Shown here: piece by piece, positions 7,113 through 14,109 of the stretch
Layout: every line of letters starts with the position of its first letter
Numbering within the stretch: position 1 is the first letter of the stretch
Origin: Clostridiales bacterium UBA6468
Lineage (GTDB): Bacteria; Bacillota; Clostridia; Oscillospirales; Oscillospiraceae
Assembly (NCBI GenBank): GCA_002436765.1
Contig: DJNI01000047.1
Coordinates: forward strand, 11,427 to 41,846
DNA: 30,420 nt
Direction: 5' to 3'
Position numbers and translations under genes: made by a program
Notes under the pieces: model-generated
Databases searched by the model: none
The model's input: only the letters and a program-made list of their open reading frames with translations
Told to the model about the DNA's origin: nothing

Positions 7113-7724
7113 TTACAGTAAATCCATGGGGATCCGGGCGGTGAGGGCGGATATTTCGTAGGCCGTTCGTTCCTCCGCGCCCTCCTCGGTCAGCTTTGTG
7201 TAGACGCGGCTCTGCAATCGTCCAGTAATGCCGATCTTATCCCGGGTGTGACAGCGGGATGCTTCCTGCGCCGTCCTGCCCCAGAGGATGCAGGGCAGAT
7301 AATCCGCCCGCTGGAACGCTCTCGGCACCGCCAGCATCACGTCGCAGATCTCCCGACCAAGGGGCGTGCGCCGGTAGATGGGTTCCCGGCAGAGAAAGCC
7401 CTCCAGCACCGCGTCATTCAGCGCGTCGCCGCCCTCGCAGGTCAGAGCCGACGCAAAGACGAAGATCATCAGGTGCCGCCGCCCGTCGGTGCGGACATTG
7501 TGGGAGCGAATCTGGCCGGTGACGGTGAGCATCCCGCCCTGGTCGATTCCTGCGGATTCCAGAAGGGAGGCTTCCGCGATGACCGGCAGGATGTCCGCCG
7601 CCCCGGAGAGCCTGGGCACCTCCAGAAAAAAACGATAAAACTGCTTCCCGTGGTTTTCGTGAGAAAACGTGGGGGGCGCGGACAGATTTCCCCGCAGGGT
7701 GATTTGATTTGCGTTGTGTTCCAT
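7113..7724 (-). CDS. Single-stranded-DNA-binding-like protein with two OB-fold segments
   Basis: A 203-residue protein that looks like two SSB/PriB-type OB folds in tandem. The first half (about 5-100) opens with NQITLRGNLSAPPTFSHE and the second (about 105-203) with VLEGFLCREPIYRRTPLGRE. Both are recognisable versions of the SSB opening strand 'L-G-L-rdPe-r-tp-G'. The second half also has the SSB-like DVMLAVPR and ILWGRTAQ segments. No acidic C-terminal tail, which canonical SSB uses to recruit partners, is present. It is therefore probably an accessory SSB or primosomal-type protein, not the housekeeping ssb. The start has a GAGGTGG ribosome site 4 nt upstream. It is directly upstream of the repair gene nth, which has its own promoter. 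Confidence 0.75.
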   Translation of the reverse strand: MEHNANQITLRGNLSAPPTFSHENHGKQFYRFFLEVPRLSGAADILPVIAEASLLESAGIDQGGMLTVTGQIRSHNVRTDGRRHLMIFVFASALTCEGGDALNDAVLEGFLCREPIYRRTPLGREICDVMLAVPRAFQRADYLPCILWGRTAQEASRCHTRDKIGITGRLQSRVYTKLTEEGAEERTAYEISALTARIPMDLL

Positions 7725-7803
7725 AGTACCACCTCAGATTCAGATGTATGGAACATCCTATGCTTTGGGTGACAAAAGAGAACCGGAGGAATATCTGGCG
7801 CAA

Positions 7804-7839
7804 AAAACAGCGGCATTCGCTTCCGAATGTCACTGTTTT
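7804..7839 (-). terminator. Terminator of the PLC-like/VanZ-like pair
   Basis: A 16-nt stem (7804-7819 with 7824-7839; one mismatch, one G-U) with a 4-nt loop. In the minus-strand direction it is followed by TT extending the T tract of the stem. It begins 1 nt after the stop of the VanZ-like gene. Confidence 0.8.
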
Positions 7840-7840
7840 C

Positions 7841-8431
7841 TCACATTATCCAATTCCGGACCAGCACCGCCAGAAACGGCTGCAGGAAAAACATGACGCC
7901 GAAGGTCATGCCGCAGACGAGAAACACATCCTTCGTCCGTGCCGACGGCTCCATTCCCGGAAGGAGCTTCAGCACGATCCGGGCAAGCAGATACCCCAGA
8001 ACCGTACCGGCGGTGTTGGTGATCAGGTCGTTGACGTCCGTCGCCCGGAAGGTGAAAACCTGCAAAAGCTCAATGAGCAGGGAGGTGCAGAAGCCGAACA
8101 GAAGCGTATACCCGAAGGCGCTGAATTTCCTCCAGAAAAAGGGGAGAAAGAACCCCAGGGGAACAAACAGCAGCACATTCAGCAGACTGTTTCTGTAGTC
8201 CGAAAACATATACAGAAACGGAACGAAATTGTAATTGAAATCCAGGCGGATATAGATTATGCAGGGAAGCCCCACCACGGCGTCCATACCGGCCAGGTAT
8301 ATGGCGAAAATAAGGTAGCCGACGGTACGCCCCGGATCGTGGAAATAAACCCGGTTTGCGACAAGGAACAGCGGCACCAGGATCACCGCCGCCGCACCGG
8401 CTTCCAGAGCCATGTCAAAAATGATACGCAT
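7841..8431 (-). CDS. VanZ-like family membrane protein
   Basis: A 196-residue protein with about five membrane segments. It contains the VanZ-family core: an NFVPF turn followed by NSLLNVLLFVPLGFFLP, then SLLIELLQVFTFRATDVNDL and ITNTAGTVLGYLLA. The acidic/Asn-rich RATDVNDLITNTAG motif is the most diagnostic part of the family. VanZ itself confers low-level teicoplanin resistance in Tn1546, and other members are mostly uncharacterised envelope proteins. The sequence alone does not support calling it a resistance gene. It starts at the ATG 8431-8429, 13 nt after the stop of the PLC-like gene with a GGGGG-rich ribosome site, and ends just before a terminator. The two genes therefore form a two-gene unit. 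Confidence 0.85.
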   Translation of the reverse strand: MRIIFDMALEAGAAAVILVPLFLVANRVYFHDPGRTVGYLIFAIYLAGMDAVVGLPCIIYIRLDFNYNFVPFLYMFSDYRNSLLNVLLFVPLGFFLPFFWRKFSAFGYTLLFGFCTSLLIELLQVFTFRATDVNDLITNTAGTVLGYLLARIVLKLLPGMEPSARTKDVFLVCGMTFGVMFFLQPFLAVLVRNWIM

Positions 8432-8444
8432 CGGCAGCCCCCGG

Positions 8445-8996
8445 TCAGAAAATGGGGTTGGTCAGCAGCATGGCCAGCACGCAGCAGCAGGCATTCAGGG
8501 CAAAGCGGGTGTCGGTGTAAATGTTCGCCTCCTGGGCTTCGTACTCCCGGTGGTAGCTGTAAATGGCCTCCATCACGCTTCCCGCGATTTTCGGGTTGAC
8601 CTTGGGGTCCTGCTTCATGTACTCCAGAAAATGATCCTGAAGTGCCGCCTCGTATTCCCGGTGATCGCTCAGGGAGGTGGGGAAGGTATCGTTGTGGGCG
8701 TAGGTGAACGCGTCGGTGGTGTAGTGGATGAGCTTGCCAAGGGTATAGTAGTCGAACAGGCCGAGCTTTTCTTTTCTTTCCAGCCGGACGGAAATGGCGC
8801 GCATGAAGCGCCGGGCGTTGCGGTAGTTGTGACCCCGCAGCCACTGGCAGCGGATGGAGCCCTTCAGATATGTAGCAGGGTTGCGATCCGGCTCAATGCA
8901 CCCCAGCAGAAACGCTTTCACATACCGCTCCGGGGTGTCGCGCATGTAATGCTGCACCAGATATTTTCCCAGACAGCGGTGACTTTTTCCGCGCAT
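8445..8996 (-). CDS. Zinc-dependent phospholipase C-like protein
   Basis: A 183-residue protein resembling the zinc-dependent phospholipase C fold. It is rich in histidines and acidic residues in family-like positions: GKSHRCLG (H6), FLLGCIEPDRNP (D37), RGHNYRNARRFM (H56), GKLIHYTTDAFTYAHND (H91, D95, H101) and SDHREYE (H112). The 'GKL-HY--D----AH' segment is the signature of the PF00882-type family. No signal peptide is visible, so it is probably cytoplasmic or membrane-associated. Many such proteins in gut Clostridia are unstudied, and activity on phospholipid is not shown by sequence. Start supported by AGGAAGGAG 7 nt upstream. It is the first gene of a pair with the VanZ-like gene. Confidence 0.8.
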   Translation of the reverse strand: MRGKSHRCLGKYLVQHYMRDTPERYVKAFLLGCIEPDRNPATYLKGSIRCQWLRGHNYRNARRFMRAISVRLERKEKLGLFDYYTLGKLIHYTTDAFTYAHNDTFPTSLSDHREYEAALQDHFLEYMKQDPKVNPKIAGSVMEAIYSYHREYEAQEANIYTDTRFALNACCCVLAMLLTNPIF

Positions 8997-9027
8997 GTTG
9001 CAGCTCCTTCCTTTTGAAATCTACGGG

Positions 9028-9038
9028 GAAGTATAACA
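9028..9038 (-). promoter_or_regulatory. Extended -10 promoter candidate of the PLC-like/VanZ-like unit
   Basis: On the minus strand TATACT (9035-9030) is preceded by TGT, giving an extended -10 (TGnTATACT) about 34 nt upstream of the ATG. No convincing -35 at 16-18 nt. Confidence 0.5.
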
Positions 9039-9131
9039 CACCTGCGGGGGAAATGTGTGAACAATTCCAAAAATCGGGGATTATCACAAGGTACTTATAA
9101 AACGATTTGAACTTTTTGGACAAAAGTACAT

Positions 9132-9197
9132 GGGGATTTTCCAGAAAAAGGAAAAGCCCCAACGGTCAGCTTTTTGCCGTCTTGAAACCGCCGTTGG
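9132..9197. repeat. Inverted repeats around the sigma-gene promoter
   Basis: Two inverted repeats lie in the intergenic region between the PLC-like and sigma genes. The first is an 11-nt arm pair with one mismatch (9132-9142 with 9150-9160). The second is a 7-nt pair, CCAACGG (9159-9165) with CCGTTGG (9191-9197); its right half lies between the -35 and -10 boxes of the sigma promoter. The second pair is placed like an operator. No bound protein can be named. Confidence 0.45.
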
Positions 9198-9210
9198 CCG
9201 ATGGTAAAAT
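9182..9210 (+). promoter_or_regulatory. Sigma-A-type promoter of the ECF sigma/anti-sigma operon
   Basis: TTGAAA (9182-9187), 17-nt spacer, TAAAAT (9205-9210). It predicts a leader of about 75 nt. The leader ends in a 7-bp inverted repeat (GTGTAGG-GA-CCTACAC, 9260-9275) directly before the AAAGGA ribosome site. Confidence 0.75.
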
Positions 9211-9293
9211 ATTTTTGAAAAAAATACAAAACCTTTCAGACGGATTTCCGTGTATATAGGTGTAGGGACCTACACAGAAAGGATGGATGACCA

Positions 9294-9851
9294 ATGGAGG
9301 ATTCCCAGATCCTGGAGCTTTATTTTGCCAGATCGGAGACGGCGATTCAGGAAACAGACCGGAAATACGGCGGTTATTGCTATAAAATCGCCTTCGGCAT
9401 TCTCGCAGACCGGCAGGATTCCGAGGAAAGCGTCAGCGATACATATTTGTCTGCGTGGAACAGCATTCCGCCGCGGAAACCGGCACGGCTGGCAACATTT
9501 CTCGGCAAGCTGACCCGAAACATTTCCATCGACCGCTGGCGCACATCCAACGCGAAAAAGCGGGGCGGCGGGGAAGCGGCGGTTGCGCTGGACGAGCTGA
9601 CCGAGTGCGTTTCCGGCCAGCCCAGCGTGGAGGATACGATCATGCGGAAAGAAGTGATCGCTTTCCTGAACCGGTTTCTCGCGGCTCTGCCCGAGGAGGA
9701 GCGGTCGGTTTTCCTTTGCCGGTACTGGTATGTAAATTCTCTGGACGAAATATCGGAGAAAACCGGCTATTCCGTCGGCAAGATCAAGTCCATGCTGCAC
9801 CGGACGCGGGGCAAGCTCTCCGCGCAGCTGGAAAAGGAGGAACTCAGATGA
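9294..9851 (+). CDS. ECF-type RNA polymerase sigma-70 family factor
   Basis: A 185-residue alternative sigma factor with only regions 2 and 4, as in the extracytoplasmic-function group. Region 2 (about 10-85) includes the core-binding AFGILADRQDSEESVSDTYL segment, followed by LGKLTRNISIDRWR for -10 recognition. Region 4 (about 120-180) has LPEEERSVFLCRYWYVNSLDEIS and the helix-turn-helix TGYSVGKIKSMLHRTRGKL for the -35. The start at 9294 has an AAAGGA ribosome site 10 nt upstream. Its stop overlaps the next start (ATGA), so it is co-translated with a membrane protein that is the likely anti-sigma factor. Its inducing signal and target promoters are unknown. Confidence 0.92.
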   Translation: MEDSQILELYFARSETAIQETDRKYGGYCYKIAFGILADRQDSEESVSDTYLSAWNSIPPRKPARLATFLGKLTRNISIDRWRTSNAKKRGGGEAAVALDELTECVSGQPSVEDTIMRKEVIAFLNRFLAALPEEERSVFLCRYWYVNSLDEISEKTGYSVGKIKSMLHRTRGKLSAQLEKEELR

Positions 9852-10897
9852 CGAATTTTGAATTATTCAAAGCCTTGGGCTGTATCAGCGCCGGGAATCT
9901 GTCAGGGGCAGAGCAGCTGCAAACCGCGCCCCGCGCCGTGACGCATAAGAAATCATGGAAGCGCCCATTATTGATTGCGGCGGTGATCGCGCTGGCGCTG
10001 CTGCTGGTGGGATGCGCGGTGGTTTACGCCGTCTCGGAATCCGGATGGTCTGACAATGCATGGTTTCCCAAATTCTTTTCCGGGGAACAGCCTGACGGGG
10101 AAACGGACGTCCTGACCGACAACCAACAGGAAATTCTGGAACGCGGACTGGTCAGAATCGACCAGAGCGTCACCTGCAATGGCTATACGATCACGTTGGA
10201 ATCCGGCATCAGCGACGGTTACCGTATGTTTATAAAATATCGGGTGGATGCCCCGGAGGGAATCGCCCTGAATGCGGACAGTTACGAGCTGCATTATACG
10301 ACGGATATGCACATCCCTCGCGCAAATGACGGCAATACGGCGCTGGAAATGTACAGCGGTGAACCGCTTGCCGATGATGACCCTAGCGACGGTTCCATAA
10401 GCGAACTGCTGGAATGGGTTTTGCAGCCGCCGGAAGACTCCGATTTTTCCATGACGGATGGAACGGTGTGGACGATCATCTTCCATGATATTCAGGAAGA
10501 GAACGGGGCGGGGGAGTGCGAAACGATTTGCGAAGGCACGTGGGAATTTGAGGTTACGTTCTCGGACGATCTTCTGGTGACGAAAACTGTGGAGCTTCTG
10601 GACAAGCCCGTCCGCTGCTCTGCGGTAAGAAGTCTGGGGAACAACAAATTCCCGCTCAAGGTAAAGGTCACTTCCTTTGAATTGCGGGCGCTTACGGCGA
10701 CTGTGCGTTATAAAAAACCGCTGACGGGCTTCTGGGAGGGCGTTCAGCTGAAGCCGATATATCTTGTCATGAAGGATGGAACCAGAGTGGAAGCGCACTT
10801 CCGCATGCCTGTAAACCGGGGCGGCTACGAAGAATGTATGTATCTGTTTGATCGCCCCATTTCTGCAGATGATGTGGCGTATGTTGATTTTCCCTGA
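9848..10897 (+). CDS. Membrane-anchored anti-sigma factor candidate (DUF4179-like)
   Basis: A 349-residue protein whose ATG (9848) overlaps the sigma gene's stop as ATGA. The start is fixed by this coupling and by the GGAGGAACTC ribosome site; an earlier in-frame start at 9455 would run through the sigma gene. The architecture is a short cytoplasmic N-terminus (about 1-40, starting MTNFELFKALG), one membrane helix (about 41-62) and an extracytoplasmic domain of about 285 residues rich in beta-strand-like sequence. This is the usual plan of clostridial ECF anti-sigma proteins, in which the N-terminus binds sigma. No ZAS zinc motif (H-x3-C-x2-C) is present. No family residues prove sigma binding, so the call rests on operon position and topology. 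Confidence 0.72.
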   Translation: MTNFELFKALGCISAGNLSGAEQLQTAPRAVTHKKSWKRPLLIAAVIALALLLVGCAVVYAVSESGWSDNAWFPKFFSGEQPDGETDVLTDNQQEILERGLVRIDQSVTCNGYTITLESGISDGYRMFIKYRVDAPEGIALNADSYELHYTTDMHIPRANDGNTALEMYSGEPLADDDPSDGSISELLEWVLQPPEDSDFSMTDGTVWTIIFHDIQEENGAGECETICEGTWEFEVTFSDDLLVTKTVELLDKPVRCSAVRSLGNNKFPLKVKVTSFELRALTATVRYKKPLTGFWEGVQLKPIYLVMKDGTRVEAHFRMPVNRGGYEECMYLFDRPISADDVAYVDFP

Positions 10898-10925
10898 ATC
10901 TACCTCTATCTGCATAAGAGTGGAT

Positions 10926-11053
10926 GCACCCCTTGCCTCTCCCTATGGGAGAGGTGGCTGAGCGAAGCGAAGACGGAGAGGGTAAACAGGGGCGCAAAGC
11001 CCTCTCAGTCACCTTCGGTGACAGCTCCCCCAGAGGGGGAGCCAAGGGGGTGC
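10926..11053. repeat. Palindrome-rich repeat element with terminal inverted repeats
   Basis: About 128 bp without coding capacity. The ends are imperfect inverted repeats of 18-19 nt (10926-10943 with 11035-11053, one gap and two mismatches). Inside are a CCTCTCCC/GGGAGAGG hairpin (10936-10954), GTCACC-TTC-GGTGAC (11009-11022), GCTCCCCC-AGA-GGGGGAGC (11024-11042), and GAGAGGG/CCCTCTC arms (10976-11006). This layout resembles REP/MITE-like elements that I recall as common between genes in Ruminococcaceae-type genomes. Copy number cannot be judged from one window, and no second copy is present here. Confidence 0.7.
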
Positions 11054-11067
11054 GTATTGGCACGAAA

Positions 11068-11099
11068 AATGGAGCGTATCTGTACAGATACGCTCCATT
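11068..11099 (-). terminator. Terminator of the kinase-like gene
   Basis: Perfect palindrome with 16-nt arms and no separate spacer (centre at 11083/11084). In the minus-strand direction it is followed by TTTTTCG. It lies 41 nt beyond the stop of the kinase-like gene and may also stop plus-strand read-through from the anti-sigma gene. Confidence 0.8.
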
Positions 11100-11140
11100 C
11101 ACTGTTTTACGACTGCTGGGGCTGCCTTGCGAGAAAATCC

Positions 11141-13966
11141 TTACTCTGTAACGGTGAAGGTGATGACCGTGATGGCCAGACCGTTAAAGTAAATGCTGAG
11201 GGAGTAATCGCCCACGATATCGGGAGCGGTGGGGACGTCCAGTTCGCCGTAGTGATAGTCGCCTGCGTACCAGATCTCCTTCCAGTCGCCGGTAGCCTCG
11301 GAAATGTACTTGGGGATCACATTGCCGTAGCTGTCCCGGATGACGTAGAGGATATCCAGCGGGTCTTCGGGGACGTAGAAATTGGTCGTGCCCTGCAAAA
11401 CCACGGAGATCTTGTCGCCAATGGCAAATTCGCTGGTATAGGCGGCGGTGCCGACGGATTCAAAGTGCCAATCCTCCGTGTCCGGCGTTTTGACCAGATG
11501 GGCGGTGATTTGATCTCCGGACAGGCCGTGATCATCATACACGCTGGCATTGCGGATGGTCTGGGTCTTGGTGTTTCCGAAAATGGAGGTGCCGTCCGCC
11601 GCCTGAATGGTGAACTGATACTTCGCACCGGGGATCAGGGGCGAAACAACAGCGGAGGGCTGCTGGCATTTGACCACGTTGGAGGTTGCGCTGCCGTCGA
11701 TCTGGTACATCAGCAGCCAGCCGCCGGAGGGGGCGGTGCCGGTGTATTCCCAGGTCACGGAAATCTGATCCAGCGCGCTGTCGTCCACATTCATGCTTGT
11801 GATGTTGATGGGATTGGCGGTGACGCTGGTGCGGGCAGGCTGGGTCATGCCGGCGGCGGTGACCTCGATGGTGTAGGCGACCGAGGGGTCGATGTCCGTG
11901 AAGTAGACCTCGGTGTTGGTGACGGTGAGCTGCTTGTCGTAGCCGCTGCCGTCGCTGTAGCAGCGGACGCTCCAGCTCTCCACGACCACATCGCCGGGGG
12001 CGTCCCACCGGACGGTCATGTCGCTGCCGCTGCTGGCGGCGACGGTCAGATTTTCCGCCAGGACCAGACGGGAAGCCATGAATTCCAGGGTGTTATCCCC
12101 GGTGAAGGTCTCGCCGGAGGAAGCGTTGGCAGGCTCCAGGGTGAAGGTGTACAGCTTACCCACGGTCAGTCCCTTGACGGTGACGGTGTGGCCGGAGAAG
12201 GTTTCGCTTTTCGTCTCCTCGCCCTCGGCGGAATAGCTTACGACCCATTCCTCCGGGTCGGCGCCGCTGACCGCGAAGTTCAGCATGACGGAGCCGTCCT
12301 CGGCGCCGGTGATGGCGGAGAAGCTGGCGATCCTTGTGGAACCCTTGGTGGTGAAGATGTCGGAGGTCTGACCCACCAGCTTATGGAAGCCGCTGATGTC
12401 CAGCTGGATGCGGTACAGGGAATCCGGCAGCAGGTCGGTGAAGGTCGCCTTGCCGTCCACCACGTCCCGGGTCACGGCGTTGCCGTAGTTGTCCATGCAG
12501 ACGACGCTGAGCTTGGAGTCGTCCACCTCCGTGTCCACGGTGACGACCAGCTGGTACTGGTCGCCCTCAATGGAAATGCCGTTGATGGTTTGCAGGTAGT
12601 ATTTCTGGTACGCCCAGAACAGTCCCGCGCCGATGGCGGCGAGGATCACCAGCGTGATGACGGCGGTGGCGGCCTTTTTGGCTTTCTCCCTGCGCTCGCG
12701 CTTCTTCGCTTCTTTTTGCAGGCGCTTTTCTTCCTCGGCGTCGGCAAATGGCTCGTTGCTGTTGTCGGGCAGCGGCTCGTTGTCCTCTTTGTCCTGGGCG
12801 AAGGAGAAGCGATCGGTGGAATCCGCCTCCGGCTCCGGCGTGACTGCCGGCTGCGGAACCTCATGGGCAATCAGCGCGTCGGCCTCCTCCATGATCTGGG
12901 AAACCTCATCGGACATCTGGTGGGGCAGAAGATCGGCCGCGTCCGCAGGCTCCGGGAGGGTTTCATCCCGGGTATCCTCCACGACGGTTTCCTCCTGCTG
13001 AGCGGGGGCGGGCTGCACCGGCACCACATCCTCCGGCTTTGCCTCAATGGGGGTGTAGATGGTGATGGGGGTGTCGTTGACGGAATTGCGCTGCATATAG
13101 GCGGCCAGTGCCTTGCCCAGCTCCTGCGGCTCCTGCCAGCGTTTGGCGGGGTCGGGGTCGATGGCCTTCATGATGATCTCCGCGATCTCGTAGTCGGCAT
13201 TGACGGGGGAGGGGAGGGCTTCGTCGGGGGCCTTGTCCCTGAAGGGCAGATTGCCGTCGTTGTAGAGCTGGTAGAGGATCATGCCCACGGCGTAGGTGTC
13301 CGCCGTCTCGTTCAGGGTGGCCATGGCGTCGTGGAGCTCCGGGGGAGAATAGGGGCTGCGGTACTTGTCCGGCAGGGATGTGTAGCGCAGGGCGTCCAGC
13401 GGAATGAAGCCAAGGTCGCCGATGCGGTAGCTCTTTTTCTCGGTCAGGAAAATGTTGGTGGGCTTTAAGTCCACGTACAGGCACCCGGCCTGACGGCAGA
13501 CGGAAAGGGCGGAGCACAGGTCAAGTCCCAGATTGATGGCCTCCAGGTGAGTGACCGGATTGCGGCGGATGTACTTTGCCAGGGAATGCTTGTAGGGGCT
13601 GACCAGGTAGACCTCGTAGCCTAAGCGCCGGCGCTTGATGGGTACGGTCTGCCAGCCGTCGTAGGGAAGAAAGCCCTCCAGCTCGGAAAGCTTCTGCAAA
13701 AACGCCGCTTCCTTTTCCACGTCCTCGGCTACGCCCTTGAAGTAGTCCATGGCACCCGCCATGTCCTTGTAGGCGCCTGCCAGGAGCATCGCATCCAGCT
13801 GCGCCTGGGTGGCAGGCACGGAAATGATCTTGACTATGTATTTTTCGTCCGAATTTTCCTTGATGGCGGGGCAGCAGCGAACGCCGTCGTGACTGCTCAT
13901 GGGGTTGCCCATGGCGAATCCGTCAAGCAAAGGAGAAATCAGTTCGGTTTCGGCAGGTTCAGTCAA
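11141..13966 (-). CDS. Membrane Ser/Thr protein kinase-like receptor with Fn3-like ectodomain
   Basis: A 941-residue protein. Residues about 40-295 are a eukaryotic-type kinase domain: VAIK-equivalent K46 (YIVKII), catalytic loop YVDLKPTN (D166, K168, N171), DLG in place of DFG (D184), and SPPE near 207-210. The HRD motif is YVD, so the usual His and Arg are absent, and no glycine-rich loop is clear. A Pro/Glu-rich linker and a very basic stretch (412-431) lead to one membrane helix (about 432-453). The outside part (454-941) holds repeated beta-sandwich segments with Fn3-like features (for example LTVGKLYTFTLEPAN, IDPSVAYTIEVTAAG, LIPGAKYQFTIQAAD), not the PASTA repeats of PrkC/Stk1. Start: TTG 13966 with GGAGG 9 nt upstream. 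Activity is likely but unproven given the altered motifs. Confidence 0.82.
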   Translation of the reverse strand: MTEPAETELISPLLDGFAMGNPMSSHDGVRCCPAIKENSDEKYIVKIISVPATQAQLDAMLLAGAYKDMAGAMDYFKGVAEDVEKEAAFLQKLSELEGFLPYDGWQTVPIKRRRLGYEVYLVSPYKHSLAKYIRRNPVTHLEAINLGLDLCSALSVCRQAGCLYVDLKPTNIFLTEKKSYRIGDLGFIPLDALRYTSLPDKYRSPYSPPELHDAMATLNETADTYAVGMILYQLYNDGNLPFRDKAPDEALPSPVNADYEIAEIIMKAIDPDPAKRWQEPQELGKALAAYMQRNSVNDTPITIYTPIEAKPEDVVPVQPAPAQQEETVVEDTRDETLPEPADAADLLPHQMSDEVSQIMEEADALIAHEVPQPAVTPEPEADSTDRFSFAQDKEDNEPLPDNSNEPFADAEEEKRLQKEAKKRERREKAKKAATAVITLVILAAIGAGLFWAYQKYYLQTINGISIEGDQYQLVVTVDTEVDDSKLSVVCMDNYGNAVTRDVVDGKATFTDLLPDSLYRIQLDISGFHKLVGQTSDIFTTKGSTRIASFSAITGAEDGSVMLNFAVSGADPEEWVVSYSAEGEETKSETFSGHTVTVKGLTVGKLYTFTLEPANASSGETFTGDNTLEFMASRLVLAENLTVAASSGSDMTVRWDAPGDVVVESWSVRCYSDGSGYDKQLTVTNTEVYFTDIDPSVAYTIEVTAAGMTQPARTSVTANPINITSMNVDDSALDQISVTWEYTGTAPSGGWLLMYQIDGSATSNVVKCQQPSAVVSPLIPGAKYQFTIQAADGTSIFGNTKTQTIRNASVYDDHGLSGDQITAHLVKTPDTEDWHFESVGTAAYTSEFAIGDKISVVLQGTTNFYVPEDPLDILYVIRDSYGNVIPKYISEATGDWKEIWYAGDYHYGELDVPTAPDIVGDYSLSIYFNGLAITVITFTVTE

Positions 13967-13992
13967 TCGTAATCGCCTCCTTCGATTCTTAT

Positions 13993-14021
13993 ATCATAAA
14001 ATAAAATTATGAAAAAAGCAA
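13993..14021 (-). promoter_or_regulatory. Promoter of the kinase-like gene
   Basis: On the minus strand TTGCTT (14021-14016), 17-nt spacer that is very AT-rich, TATGAT (13998-13993). The -35 is weak (3 of 6). It is 27 nt upstream of the TTG start and back-to-back with the promoter of the zinc-ribbon gene. Confidence 0.55.
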
Positions 14022-14032
14022 CCATTTTGTAG

Positions 14033-14061
14033 TTGTTTTATTTGGAAAAGAGTGCTATAAT
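14033..14061 (+). promoter_or_regulatory. Sigma-A-type promoter of the zinc-ribbon/Big2 gene
   Basis: TTGTTT (14033-14038), 17-nt spacer, perfect TATAAT (14056-14061) with an upstream TGC (extended -10). It is divergent from the kinase promoter, whose -35 lies 12 nt away. Confidence 0.85.
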
Positions 14062-14109
14062 GGCGGATGACAATGGTGCAGTATGCGTATTTTTGTCAGG
14101 AGGTATCAT

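Noticed and set aside
7741..7783. A promoter for the SSB-like gene (TTGTCA near 7770-7775 on the minus strand)
   Set aside because: No -10 box at 16-18 nt spacing could be found, so it was not listed.
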